A DNA stretch of 15,276 nucleotides. It comes from Thiotrichales bacterium (lineage in GTDB: Bacteria > Pseudomonadota > Gammaproteobacteria > Francisellales > CACEW01). Position numbers and translations under genes: made by a program. Under the pieces are notes generated by a model. It saw only the letters and a list, made by a program, of their open reading frames with translations, did no database searches and was not told the DNA's origin. Below, one piece after another: positions 7,461 to 15,127 of this stretch. The stretch covers positions 1 through 15,276 of the forward strand of contig CANJQG010000044.1 in the NCBI GenBank assembly GCA_947476405.1. Direction: 5' to 3'. The first letter of the stretch is position 1; each line of letters starts with the position of its first letter.

Positions 7461-9931
7461 TGTTATTTAATATTGCGCGCAAAAAAGCCCCCTCTCTTTC
7501 ACAAACTGAAATCGAGGCAATGGAAATCGGCGACCCCTGGTGGGAAGCCGATATTTTAAGTGGCAATCCGGATTGGCTTAAACTTAAGAATTTACACCTC
7601 TCACATTTGAGCCCTGAAGAGCAGCAATTCTTAGATCATGAAACTGAGGTCCTCTGCAACCTCTTGAATGACTGGCAAATTGTTCATGAGGATCGAAACC
7701 TACCTGCTGCCGTTTGGGATTATATTCGAGATGCTGGATTTTGGGGCCTGGTCATTCCTAAAAAATATGGCGGAAAAGGGTTTTCCGCCCTGCTACATTC
7801 GCAAGTTGTCATGAAAGTGGCCACTAAAAGTTTAACCGCTGCGGTCACTGTAATGGTTCCTAATTCGCTTGGCCCAGGTGAATTGCTTCTCCATTATGGA
7901 ACAGATGCGCAACGCGATTATTACCTCCCTCGTTTAGCGCGTGGTGATGAAATCCCCTGCTTTGCACTAACAGGGCCTGAAGCCGGTAGTGATGCATCCA
8001 GCATGCCTGATTTTGGCATCGTCTGCAAAGATCTCTATCAGGGCGAAATCGTTACCGGCATTAAACTTAGTTTTAGCAAGCGTTATATTACTCTGGCGCC
8101 TGTTGCCACCTTAATTGGCCTGGCTTTTAAATTATTTGATCCAGATCATCTTCTCAGCGAAGAATCAAATCGCGGCATTACCCTCTGCCTGATCGAACGC
8201 AAGCATGCAGGCCTCAGCATTGGCAATCGCCATATTCCGCTGGATCAAGCCTTTATGAATGGAACGATTGAAGCACATGAACTTTTCATCCCTCTAGATG
8301 CAATTATCGGTGGAGTCGATTATGCGGGTAAGGGCTGGGCAATGCTGGTCGAATGTCTCGCAATTGGCCGATCGATCTCTCTTCCGGCCATTAGCGCTGC
8401 ATTTGGCGCATTGGCGTATGTCACCACAGGTGCTTATACCGCACTGCGTGAACAATTTCATTTGCCCATTAAAGAGTTTGAAGGCGTACAAGCGCCCATG
8501 GCTCAAATTGCAGGTTTTGCTTATATTTTAGATGCTTGTCGCCTGCTCACCCTCACCGCAAATGATCTGGGACAAAAACCTGCTGTCGCTTCCGCGATAG
8601 CCAAATATCACATGACCGAATTGGCACGCAAATCCTTAAACCATGCCATGGATATTCATGGTGGCCGGGCCATCATGATGGGCCCGCATAATTATTTAGG
8701 CAGAGCCTATCAAGGCATTCCGATCTGTATTACGGTCGAAGGCGCAAATATCTTGACGCGAAACCTGATTGTATTTGGCCAGGGAATCATGCTGGATCAC
8801 CCCTATCTCAAAGCGCTCGCTCAAAGTTTACAAGACGATACCCCCGCTCATAAAAAAGCATTTAAAAAAGCTATTTTTGGTTTTGCAGGACGCTTTATCA
8901 AGCTATGCTTTAATCGCGCTTGGCTGGGAATCAGCCAAGGCTTCTTTGTGAGCACACCCGATTCAAAACTAACAAAATACTATAGAAAGATCAGCATTCT
9001 CTCCAACTCCTTTGCACTCATGTCTGACTTTGCAATCATGACTCTGGGTGGGCGCTTAAAACGCAAAGAACGCCTTTCTGCCCGTCTGGGCGATGTCATG
9101 AGTCAACTCTACATGGCCAGCGCTGTTTTAAAATATTATCAGCACTTTTATGAGCCAGATACCGAAGAGCCCATCGCGCGCTGGGCAGTAGAATATTGCC
9201 TCCATGAAGCCCATACTGCCCTGGCTGACTTTATCCATAATTTTGGACGCGCCCCCATCCGCATTGTATTGCGCTGCCTACTTCTGCCCTGTGCACATGC
9301 CTACTCCGCTCCTAATGATCAAGCCGATCAAAGCGTCGCTAAAATAATGAATGAACCCAATAACTTACGCGAACGATTCAAGGCCTATTGTCATGGTGAT
9401 TCAGGAGATCGCACCGGCATAATGGGCGTAGAGGCAGCCTATCAAGCCTTGCAAAAAGCAACTCCCGCTCTCTCAAAAATAAAAGCAAAAGTGAAAGAAA
9501 ATGCGATTTCTCATGATTTAAACTTAATTCAACAAGGCAAGCTTGCCTTCCAAAACGGATGGATTAATACTTATGAATGGCAAGACGTGCTGGATTTTTC
9601 AATCTTGCGTGATGATGCCATTCAAGTGGACTCATTCACCTATGACCTTAAACCTGCCAGGAGAGCCCGCATGAACCTCAATGTCTCACTCGAAACTCAA
9701 TTTCAGGAAATCATTGAACGGGTCCACACTGGCAATGTCAGTCTCAATCCTACGCCGGTTCAAAAACTCGAACTTTATGGGTTATATAAACAAGCTACGG
9801 AAGGCGATATCATAGGTGCAGCGCCCTCTGCGACGGACTTTGTTGCCCGCGCAAAACACCAGGCCTGGGAAAAACGAAAAGGCATGACCAAACAGCAAGC
9901 CATGCAAACTTATATTGATTTTTTTTCTTAA
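7460..9931 (+). CDS. fadE: Acyl-CoA dehydrogenase FadE
   Basis: FadE catalyses the first step of fatty-acid beta-oxidation, making trans-2-enoyl-CoA with FAD as cofactor. At 823 residues the protein matches the large FadE type (E. coli FadE is about 814), not the roughly 380-residue enzymes. It has an N-terminal helical domain with 'FWGLVIPKKYGGKGFSALLH', the flavin/substrate motif 'CFALTGPEAGSDASS' near residues 167-181, and 'DIHGGRAIMMGPHNYLGRAY'. 'ITVEGANILTRNLIVFGQG' contains Glu427, at the position of the expected catalytic base. A long C-terminal extension of the DUF1974 kind ends the protein. The start is fixed by coupling to the preceding gene. It is followed nine bases later by an aminotransferase gene. 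The linkage to a skp-like gene is unusual. Confidence 0.96.
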   Translation: MLFNIARKKAPSLSQTEIEAMEIGDPWWEADILSGNPDWLKLKNLHLSHLSPEEQQFLDHETEVLCNLLNDWQIVHEDRNLPAAVWDYIRDAGFWGLVIPKKYGGKGFSALLHSQVVMKVATKSLTAAVTVMVPNSLGPGELLLHYGTDAQRDYYLPRLARGDEIPCFALTGPEAGSDASSMPDFGIVCKDLYQGEIVTGIKLSFSKRYITLAPVATLIGLAFKLFDPDHLLSEESNRGITLCLIERKHAGLSIGNRHIPLDQAFMNGTIEAHELFIPLDAIIGGVDYAGKGWAMLVECLAIGRSISLPAISAAFGALAYVTTGAYTALREQFHLPIKEFEGVQAPMAQIAGFAYILDACRLLTLTANDLGQKPAVASAIAKYHMTELARKSLNHAMDIHGGRAIMMGPHNYLGRAYQGIPICITVEGANILTRNLIVFGQGIMLDHPYLKALAQSLQDDTPAHKKAFKKAIFGFAGRFIKLCFNRAWLGISQGFFVSTPDSKLTKYYRKISILSNSFALMSDFAIMTLGGRLKRKERLSARLGDVMSQLYMASAVLKYYQHFYEPDTEEPIARWAVEYCLHEAHTALADFIHNFGRAPIRIVLRCLLLPCAHAYSAPNDQADQSVAKIMNEPNNLRERFKAYCHGDSGDRTGIMGVEAAYQALQKATPALSKIKAKVKENAISHDLNLIQQGKLAFQNGWINTYEWQDVLDFSILRDDAIQVDSFTYDLKPARRARMNLNVSLETQFQEIIERVHTGNVSLNPTPVQKLELYGLYKQATEGDIIGAAPSATDFVARAKHQAWEKRKGMTKQQAMQTYIDFFS

Positions 9932-9940
9932 AGGATTTTT

Positions 9941-11131
9941 ATGCTTTCAAACCGTATCAATGCGATTAAACCCTCACCTACCCTACAAGTGACGGCCAAG
10001 GCAGCTGAATTAAAACGACAAGGCTTACCCATTATTTCACTCAGCGCAGGTGAGCCTGATTTTCCCACTCCGGATCATATCAAAGCAGCCGCGATTGAAG
10101 CCATTCATCAAAATAAAACGCGTTATACCGATGTACAAGGCATTCCTGAATTACGGGAGGCTATTTGCGCCAAACTCAAGCGGGATCATGACCTAGACTA
10201 TTCAATTGATGCAATTAGTGTTTCAAGTGGGGCTAAACAGGCTATTTTTAATTTGATGGGTGTTTTACTGAATCCAGGAGATGAAGTCCTCATTCCCGCA
10301 CCTTACTGGGTTTCTTATCCGGATATGGCGCTCTTATTTGATGCCAAACCCGTGATTATCGAAAGCCATGCTGAAAATCGTCTCAAAATCACGCCCGCTG
10401 CCCTGGAGGCCGCGCTTACCCCTCGCAGTAAATTACTCATCCTCAACTCCCCCTCTAATCCCAGCGGCGTGGCTTATTCCAAAGCAGAGTTAAAAGCCCT
10501 GGGTGCCGTATTACTCAAACATCCACAGGTCGTCATTTGTTCAGATGATATTTACGAAAAAGTGATGTGGGCGGGTGAATTTGCAAATATTGTTATGGCT
10601 GAACCTGCTTTAAAAGATCGGACGATCGTCATTAATGGCCTCTCAAAAGCCTATGCTATGACAGGTTGGCGCATGGGTTATGCGGCAGGCGACCTTAAAC
10701 TCATTAAAGCGATGAACAAACTGCAATCCCAGTCCACCTCCAACGCTTGTAGTATCTCACAATATGCCTCGATTGCTGCGTTAAATGGCGATCAAAACTG
10801 CCTGCATCCCATGGTTGCTGCATTTAAAAGCCGCCATGATTATCTTTTCAAAGAAATCAACCGCATTCCCGGCATGAACATGCTTGCTGCAGATGGTGCT
10901 TTTTATGCCTTTGTGAACGTCCAGGATTTGATAAAACAGAATGGTTTTACAGATGATATTGCCTTTAGCAACATGCTTCTTGAAAAAGCTTATTTAGCCG
11001 GCGTTCCCGGCAGTGCATTTGGTGCACCAGGCTATATTCGTTTTTCCTACGCCACCAGCATGGCTGAACTCGAAATCGCCGTAGCCCGCTTACAAAAAAC
11101 ATTTTTACCATCATTAGGAGCAAGATTATGA
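9941..11131 (+). CDS. Class I/II PLP aminotransferase, aspartate aminotransferase type
   Basis: This 396-residue fold-type I enzyme resembles the AatA/AspB group (prokaryotic subgroup Ib aspartate aminotransferases), which interconvert aspartate + 2-oxoglutarate and oxaloacetate + glutamate in the cytoplasm. Evidence: 'SLSAGEPDFPTPDHIK', 'TRYTDVQGIPELREAI', 'NSPSNPSGVAYS' at residues 169-180, 'CSDDIYEKV', the PLP-lysine motif 'INGLSKAYAMTGWRMGY' with Lys236, and 'YIRFSYATS' with substrate-carboxylate Arg367. Subgroup Ib enzymes can also use prephenate or aromatic acids, so the exact substrate is not settled. AAAGGA precedes the ATG by five bases. The gene ends in ATGA overlapping the fumC start, so the pair is translationally coupled. 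That suits shared oxaloacetate/fumarate metabolism. Confidence 0.92.
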   Translation: MLSNRINAIKPSPTLQVTAKAAELKRQGLPIISLSAGEPDFPTPDHIKAAAIEAIHQNKTRYTDVQGIPELREAICAKLKRDHDLDYSIDAISVSSGAKQAIFNLMGVLLNPGDEVLIPAPYWVSYPDMALLFDAKPVIIESHAENRLKITPAALEAALTPRSKLLILNSPSNPSGVAYSKAELKALGAVLLKHPQVVICSDDIYEKVMWAGEFANIVMAEPALKDRTIVINGLSKAYAMTGWRMGYAAGDLKLIKAMNKLQSQSTSNACSISQYASIAALNGDQNCLHPMVAAFKSRHDYLFKEINRIPGMNMLAADGAFYAFVNVQDLIKQNGFTDDIAFSNMLLEKAYLAGVPGSAFGAPGYIRFSYATSMAELEIAVARLQKTFLPSLGARL

Positions 11132-12519
11132 CTTCATACCGGACAGAATCAGACAGCATGGGCGATATTCAAGTCCCCACTGACAAATATTATGGTGCTC
11201 AAACCGCGCGTTCATTGGTCCATTTTTCAATTGGAAATGAGCATATTCCCATTGAAACGATTCAGGCCTTTGGAATTCTTAAAAAAGCAGCCGCCCTCGT
11301 CAATGCAGAGCTAGGCCTTTTAGCACATGAAAAAGCAAGTCTGATCGCCAGCGTAGCGGATGAGGTCCACGCTGGAAAACTGGATGCGCATTTTCCTTTG
11401 TACGTCTGGCAAACGGGCTCAGGCACGCAATCCAATATGAATGTGAATGAAGTGATTTCCAATCGTGCGATTGAGTTAGCGGGGGGGGTCATGGGAAGCA
11501 AAACCCCTATTCATCCCAATGATGATGTCAATAAATCGCAAAGCTCGAATGATACCTTTCCCACTGCAATGCATATTTCAGCGGTCATCACTTTACATCA
11601 AAAATTGCTTCCTGCTTTAAAAGTCCTGCGCGCTACTTTTCATAAAAAATCAATTGAATTTAAAGACTTGATTAAATCAGGCCGCACGCATTTAATGGAT
11701 GCAACTCCCATTACATTGGGTCAGGAAATCTCAGGCTATGTGGCTCAACTTGACCACGGCATTGAGCGGATTAAAATCAGCTTGCCGCATTTATATCAAC
11801 TGGCTGCGGGGGGTACCGCAGTGGGCACCGGCTTAAATACCCATCCTGAGTTTGCAGTCAAAGTCGCCGAAAAAGTCGCTGAATTAACCGGCTTGCCTTT
11901 TGTGACCGCACCGAATAAATTTGAAGCCTTAGCCAGTCATGACGCCTTAGTTTATGCGCATGGCGCACTGCGAACCATTGCCTGCTCGCTGATGAAAATC
12001 GCTAATGATATCCGCTGGATGGCCTCAGGACCGCGCTGTGGGTTGGGTGAAATCCATATTCCTGAAAATGAACCTGGCTCCTCCATCATGCCCGGAAAAG
12101 TCAATCCCACGCAATGCGAGGCCATCACCATGGTGGCGGTTCAAGTCATGGGAAATGATACGGCCATCCAAATCGGGGGCAGTCAAGGCAATTTTGAACT
12201 CAATGTATATAAACCAGTCATCATCTATAATTTCATCCAAAGTGTGAATCTCCTCGCAGACAGCATCATGCATTTCGACCAATTCTGCGCGCAGGGCATT
12301 GAGGCCAATATCGAGCGCCTGAAATTTTACGAAGAAAACACCCTCATGCTGGTGACCGCTCTAAACACCAAAATCGGCTACGACAAAGCCTCAAAGATCG
12401 CGAAAAATGCGTACCATAAAGGCACAACCTTAAAGCAATCCGCATTAGAATTAGGCTTCCTCACAGAAGCCCAGTTTGATGAATGGGTCCGCCCCGCCGA
12501 TATGTTAGGGCCTCTTTAA
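11128..12519 (+). CDS. fumC: Class II fumarate hydratase FumC
   Basis: Fumarase C is the iron-free, oxygen-stable enzyme interconverting fumarate and L-malate in the TCA cycle. The 463-residue length matches the family (E. coli FumC 467). Motifs seen are 'DSMGDIQVPTDKYYGAQTAR' at the N-terminus, 'VWQTGSGTQSNMNVNEVISN', 'HPNDDVNKSQSSNDTFPTAM', 'SGRTHLMDATPITLGQE' with His188 (the same number as the catalytic His of E. coli FumC), and the superfamily signature 'GSSIMPGKVNP' at residues 317-327. The QTGSGTQSNMN and N-terminal motifs favour fumarase over aspartase or argininosuccinate lyase. AGGAG lies seven bases before the ATG. It ends the four-gene run, and its TAA overlaps the stop of the convergent gene at 12516, leaving no room for a separate terminator. 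Confidence 0.96.
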   Translation: MTSYRTESDSMGDIQVPTDKYYGAQTARSLVHFSIGNEHIPIETIQAFGILKKAAALVNAELGLLAHEKASLIASVADEVHAGKLDAHFPLYVWQTGSGTQSNMNVNEVISNRAIELAGGVMGSKTPIHPNDDVNKSQSSNDTFPTAMHISAVITLHQKLLPALKVLRATFHKKSIEFKDLIKSGRTHLMDATPITLGQEISGYVAQLDHGIERIKISLPHLYQLAAGGTAVGTGLNTHPEFAVKVAEKVAELTGLPFVTAPNKFEALASHDALVYAHGALRTIACSLMKIANDIRWMASGPRCGLGEIHIPENEPGSSIMPGKVNPTQCEAITMVAVQVMGNDTAIQIGGSQGNFELNVYKPVIIYNFIQSVNLLADSIMHFDQFCAQGIEANIERLKFYEENTLMLVTALNTKIGYDKASKIAKNAYHKGTTLKQSALELGFLTEAQFDEWVRPADMLGPL

Positions 12520-13193
12520 ACAGCAGGAGCGAAGGGTAATAGCGGCCTGTCCACCTCTCCTTCTCGCGCGCGAAGAAAGGTGGCTGCGTGAGCATACATC
12601 GCCTTCCCGCCTTGTAGGGCAAGCTTTCCTGACATGGCTGCAAAAATAGCCCCTGCAAAAGCATTCGTCGCAGCCTCAATCTTAATGATTTTACCCACGC
12701 CCTGAACCAAGCCTAATTCAGCAAGCATCGGGCAGGCAAATTTCAAAGGGATATCATAACCATCTTGAAGAAAAGCCACACTTGAAACTGCGGCATGCGC
12801 AGCGACAAGCACCTGCAAAAAATCGCGCGTATCTGCAACAAAATCAGCAGCAGAATCATAACCGCCCTGGGCCAATTTGCAGAGTTGAAACAGCGCATCG
12901 ATCAAAACAATTTTAATAGCCATTGAGGTCAAATGTTTGGCACTTTTTTGAATGAAAGGGGCTACAAATCGGCCTGAAACTTTTTGCCCAACCCATCCGA
13001 TCAATGATTCACCCGCGGTTAGAGCGGCCAGTGTTAAGCCCGTAGAAATCCCAAATATCTGAGCTTCGGCCTGCAACCCCGGGGCTTCCATCAATTTAAA
13101 AGCAGTCACACCTGAAGAGACTCCCGTGATCATGACATCTAAACAGCGAATCAGGGTTGCGCTGCTGACCGATTGACGCATAAAATTAAACAT
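12516..13193 (-). CDS. Hydrophobic, probably membrane-embedded protein of unknown family
   Basis: The 225-residue product begins MFNFMRQSVSSATLIRCL behind an excellent ribosome site (AAAGGAG, seven bases upstream). Hydrophobic, Ala/Gly-rich stretches at about residues 46-68, 90-107, 125-142 and 174-195 suggest up to four membrane-associated helices, with basic residues between them (GQKVSGR, IQKSAKH). The C-terminus is polar (LRAREGEVDRPLLP). There is no signal peptide or motif I can tie to a function. Its stop codon overlaps that of fumC tail to tail (12516-12519), and it is divergent from the broken permease gene. Codon usage and ribosome site suggest a real, expressed gene; the function is unknown to me. 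Confidence 0.65.
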   Translation of the reverse strand: MFNFMRQSVSSATLIRCLDVMITGVSSGVTAFKLMEAPGLQAEAQIFGISTGLTLAALTAGESLIGWVGQKVSGRFVAPFIQKSAKHLTSMAIKIVLIDALFQLCKLAQGGYDSAADFVADTRDFLQVLVAAHAAVSSVAFLQDGYDIPLKFACPMLAELGLVQGVGKIIKIEAATNAFAGAIFAAMSGKLALQGGKAMYAHAATFLRAREGEVDRPLLPFAPAV

Positions 13194-13231
13194 GTATTTT
13201 TCTCCTTTGTTATAATCATCATTTCGACGAG

Positions 13232-13260
13232 ATCATACTAAAAAAAACATAAGAAGTAAA
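13232..13260 (-). promoter_or_regulatory. Possible promoter for the 12516-13193 gene
   Basis: On the minus strand, TTTACT (13255-13260) and TATGAT (13232-13237) are 17 bases apart. This would start a transcript near 13225 with a leader of about 30 bases holding the AAAGGAG ribosome site. The -35 is only a partial match. Confidence 0.4.
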
Positions 13261-13275
13261 ACAATAACCTTAAGA

Positions 13276-13304
13276 TTGAAAAAAAACACAGATCAGTGTA
13301 TCAT
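13276..13304 (+). promoter_or_regulatory. Possible promoter for the permease gene
   Basis: TTGAAA (13276-13281) and TATCAT (13299-13304) are 17 bases apart. The predicted start of transcription falls at about the ATG at 13311, so the message would be nearly leaderless, in keeping with the lack of a clear Shine-Dalgarno sequence there. Its -35 is 15 bases from the -35 of the divergent promoter. The match is moderate in an A-rich stretch, where chance hits are common. Confidence 0.35.
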
Positions 13305-13310
13305 CAGCGA

Positions 13311-14069
13311 ATGCATATTTCCTTAGTTTTCTTTTTATTTTTAGCTGGCAGCGCTTTTTTTGCAGGCTTAATTGATACCATCGCAGGCGGCGGTGGGCTG
13401 ATTTCATTGCCCGCTATTCTCGCTGCGGGATTACCTCCCAGCCTTGCGCTGGGCACCAATAAATTTCAAGCCACTTGCGGGGTTGCAATGGCGACCTGGC
13501 GTTTTGCACGCAAAGGCCATTTTAAATTTCGCGAATCCTGGATCGGCATTCTATCTTGCGTGATCGGCGCCAGCATCGGCACCCTGACTGTTCTTTCCAT
13601 TCATCAGAAATGGCTGACTAAAGCTTTACCCATCCTGCTATTTGCAATCTTAATGTACACGCTTTTTTCACCTCGAATCTCTTCAAATGATACCCCACAG
13701 CGACTCAAGCCCATTCTGTTTTTTATCCTCTTTGGGTTACTACTCTGATTTTATGATGGATTTTTAGGCCCGGGAACAGGCTCTTTTTGGATGATTGCGC
13801 TCGTTTCGCTCTTGGGTTTTAATCTGAAAAAAGCCAGCATGCATGCCAAGATTTATAATTTTTCAAGTAATTTTATCGCCCTTATCTGGTTTATTTCCGC
13901 CGGAAAAGTCCTCTATCTTGTTGCCATTACAATGGCAATCGGCCAAATGAGCGGGGCATATGTAGGCGCCCATTTCGTCATGAAAAAAGGGATAAGCTTG
14001 ATCCGCCCCGCATTTATTTTGATGGTGAGTATGATGCTGATTATTTTAGCAAGGAAGTATTGGTGTTAG
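13311..14069 (+). pseudogene. TauE/SafE (TSUP) family permease, broken by in-frame TGA
   Basis: TSUP (formerly DUF81) proteins are inner-membrane carriers linked to sulfonates, sulfite or other organic anions. The N-terminal half has the family motif 'GLIDTIAGGGGLISLP' then 'LALGTNKFQATCG'. The C-terminal half has the matching 'FYDGFLGPGTGSFW' and 'ASMHAKIYNFSSNF'. The two halves are in the same frame, separated only by a TGA at 13746-13748 (codon 146). Homologues usually have Gly there ('G-GFYDG'), so one GGA-to-TGA change explains the break. Without the stop the product would be about 252 residues, the usual length. TGA is a normal stop elsewhere in the window (tssE and the aminotransferase gene), so recoding is unlikely. 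The remainder is free of frameshifts, so the lesion looks recent or may be a sequencing error. ATG 13311 is preferred to GTG 13296. Confidence 0.88.
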
Positions 14070-14249
14070 GGTGTGAATAAAAGTATGGATAGGCAATAGA
14101 TTGATTTACTTTAAAATTCAGCAATTCGCTTTATAAATTATGTAAGGGTGCATGCAACATACAAATCCTAAAAAGTGTAATCCTCAGTCACTTGAATGAC
14201 ACGTTCAATTGGCTTTTGGGCATTTTACTTAAAACTAATTTTTGCAGCC

Positions 14250-14846
14250 TTATACCCGAGTAGCACTGACCATGCTCATCATATCTTGCGCTATACTTTC
14301 CATAGAAGATCTAAACTGCTCCCCAAGACTTTCTATTTGCTGAATCCCCTGATTTAAAGATTGCTCTGTGGCCTGCATTATTTCGGCATTAGCCTGTGCT
14401 TTTGTAGCCGCTCCCTGGTCTATTTGAGACTGCATTTGCCCCATAGATTGCGCCAATTGTGATATTGCTTGATTTATGTCATTCGGCATATACGGATTGA
14501 CCCCAATGGGCACGCCCACCCCTGTCATGTAACAACCGATAGAAGCAACGATCATAAACGCCCCAAATCCAATGGAAAGACCCTCTGTGAGATCCGCCTT
14601 CTGCTGCACGCCTTTCTCAGCTAAATTCATTTGTAAACTGCTTTGAATTTCTTGTATTTGAGCCTGTACTTGATTAATATTTTCAGGTGAAATAGCCACA
14701 TGATCCGCAACTGCCCCTGCAATTGGATTGTTATAATACGCCTTCAAAGCCTGGTGTTGACCTCGGACCGGTGTCCCCAGCGCGTCACTTATCGGACTGG
14801 ATAACAAACACAGGCTCAATAGAACTAAAATTTGCTTCTTACCCAT
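14250..14846 (-). CDS. Exported protein with central hydrophobic segment and helical arms, unknown
   Basis: The 198-residue product starts at ATG 14846, seven bases after AAGGGG; a GTG at 14852 is a weaker choice. It has a typical Sec signal peptide (MGKKQILVLLSLCLLSSPISDA, cut near residues 20-24). A Gln-rich helical stretch follows at about residues 55-78, then a Gly-rich hydrophobic segment at about 90-116 (containing GFGAFMIVASIGCYMTGVG), then a long Gln/Met/Ser-rich helical arm at about 122-190 likely to form a coiled coil. I do not recognise the family. The coil-membrane-coil arrangement could indicate an envelope-anchored oligomer or a pore/translocator-like protein, but there is no motif to decide. 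It sits alone between the permease remnant and an insertion-sequence end. Confidence 0.65.
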   Translation of the reverse strand: MGKKQILVLLSLCLLSSPISDALGTPVRGQHQALKAYYNNPIAGAVADHVAISPENINQVQAQIQEIQSSLQMNLAEKGVQQKADLTEGLSIGFGAFMIVASIGCYMTGVGVPIGVNPYMPNDINQAISQLAQSMGQMQSQIDQGAATKAQANAEIMQATEQSLNQGIQQIESLGEQFRSSMESIAQDMMSMVSATRV

Positions 14847-14878
14847 TATCACGCCCCTTGATCTGACGATATAGATCT

Positions 14879-14908
14879 AGCTTACTCTTCAGCTCTAATG
14901 GTTGTCAA
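14879..14908 (-). promoter_or_regulatory. Weak candidate promoter for the 14250-14846 gene
   Basis: A perfect -35 hexamer TTGACA (minus strand, 14903-14908) lies 18 bases before TAAGCT (14879-14884), a poor -10. It is reported because of the -35 and the fitting distance (a leader of about 26 bases), but it could be chance or need an activator. Confidence 0.25.
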
Positions 14909-14980
14909 ATTACAGAATTGCCCAACGCTGACACACGATGTCCCAAGGGGATTGTAATTGTTAGCTTCACACGTTTAAAT

Positions 14981-15012
14981 AAAACAGTTGCTCCAGGTGT
15001 TGCTACTGTTTT
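14981..15012. repeat. 8-bp perfect inverted repeat
   Basis: AAAACAGT (14981-14988) and ACTGTTTT (15005-15012) are perfect complements around a 16-base loop. On the minus strand the second arm runs into an AT-rich stretch (ACTGTTTTATTTAAA), so it could act as a weak terminator for transcription leaving the transposase. The stem is AT-rich, so the evidence is modest. Confidence 0.4.
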
Positions 15013-15087
15013 CAATCAACATTGAGGAGTGGATCGGCGGGTGGCGGGTCTTGGCCACGGTACATAAAAAGCCGCCTCTTCTGCAAT

Positions 15088-15127
15088 TGAGGAGAGCTAC
15101 CAGGTCGCCCGAGTCGCTCTCTCCTCA
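15088..15127. repeat. Hairpin with 9-bp perfect arms abutting the insertion-sequence end
   Basis: TGAGGAGAG (15088-15096) and CTCTCCTCA (15119-15127) form a perfect 9-bp stem around a GC-rich 22-base loop. The right arm ends exactly where the proposed end of the insertion sequence (CAGGGCGG) starts at 15128. A copy of the left-arm region, ATTGAGGAG, occurs at 15021-15029 and again at 15086-15094. There is no T-run, so it is not a normal terminator. It may be an insertion target or part of an older element end. Confidence 0.6.

Noticed and set aside
13746..13748. TGA recoding (as glycine, tryptophan or selenocysteine) in the permease gene
   Set aside because: TGA ends tssE and the aminotransferase gene in normal overlapping stop/start arrangements, and no SECIS-like structure is evident. 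A point mutation is simpler.
14070..14249. Possible regulatory or RNA element in the gap after the permease remnant
   Set aside because: Only short chance-level palindromes (TGCATGCA, TTGAA/TTCAA) are present. There is no ORF, no U-run after a stem and no tRNA-like fold.
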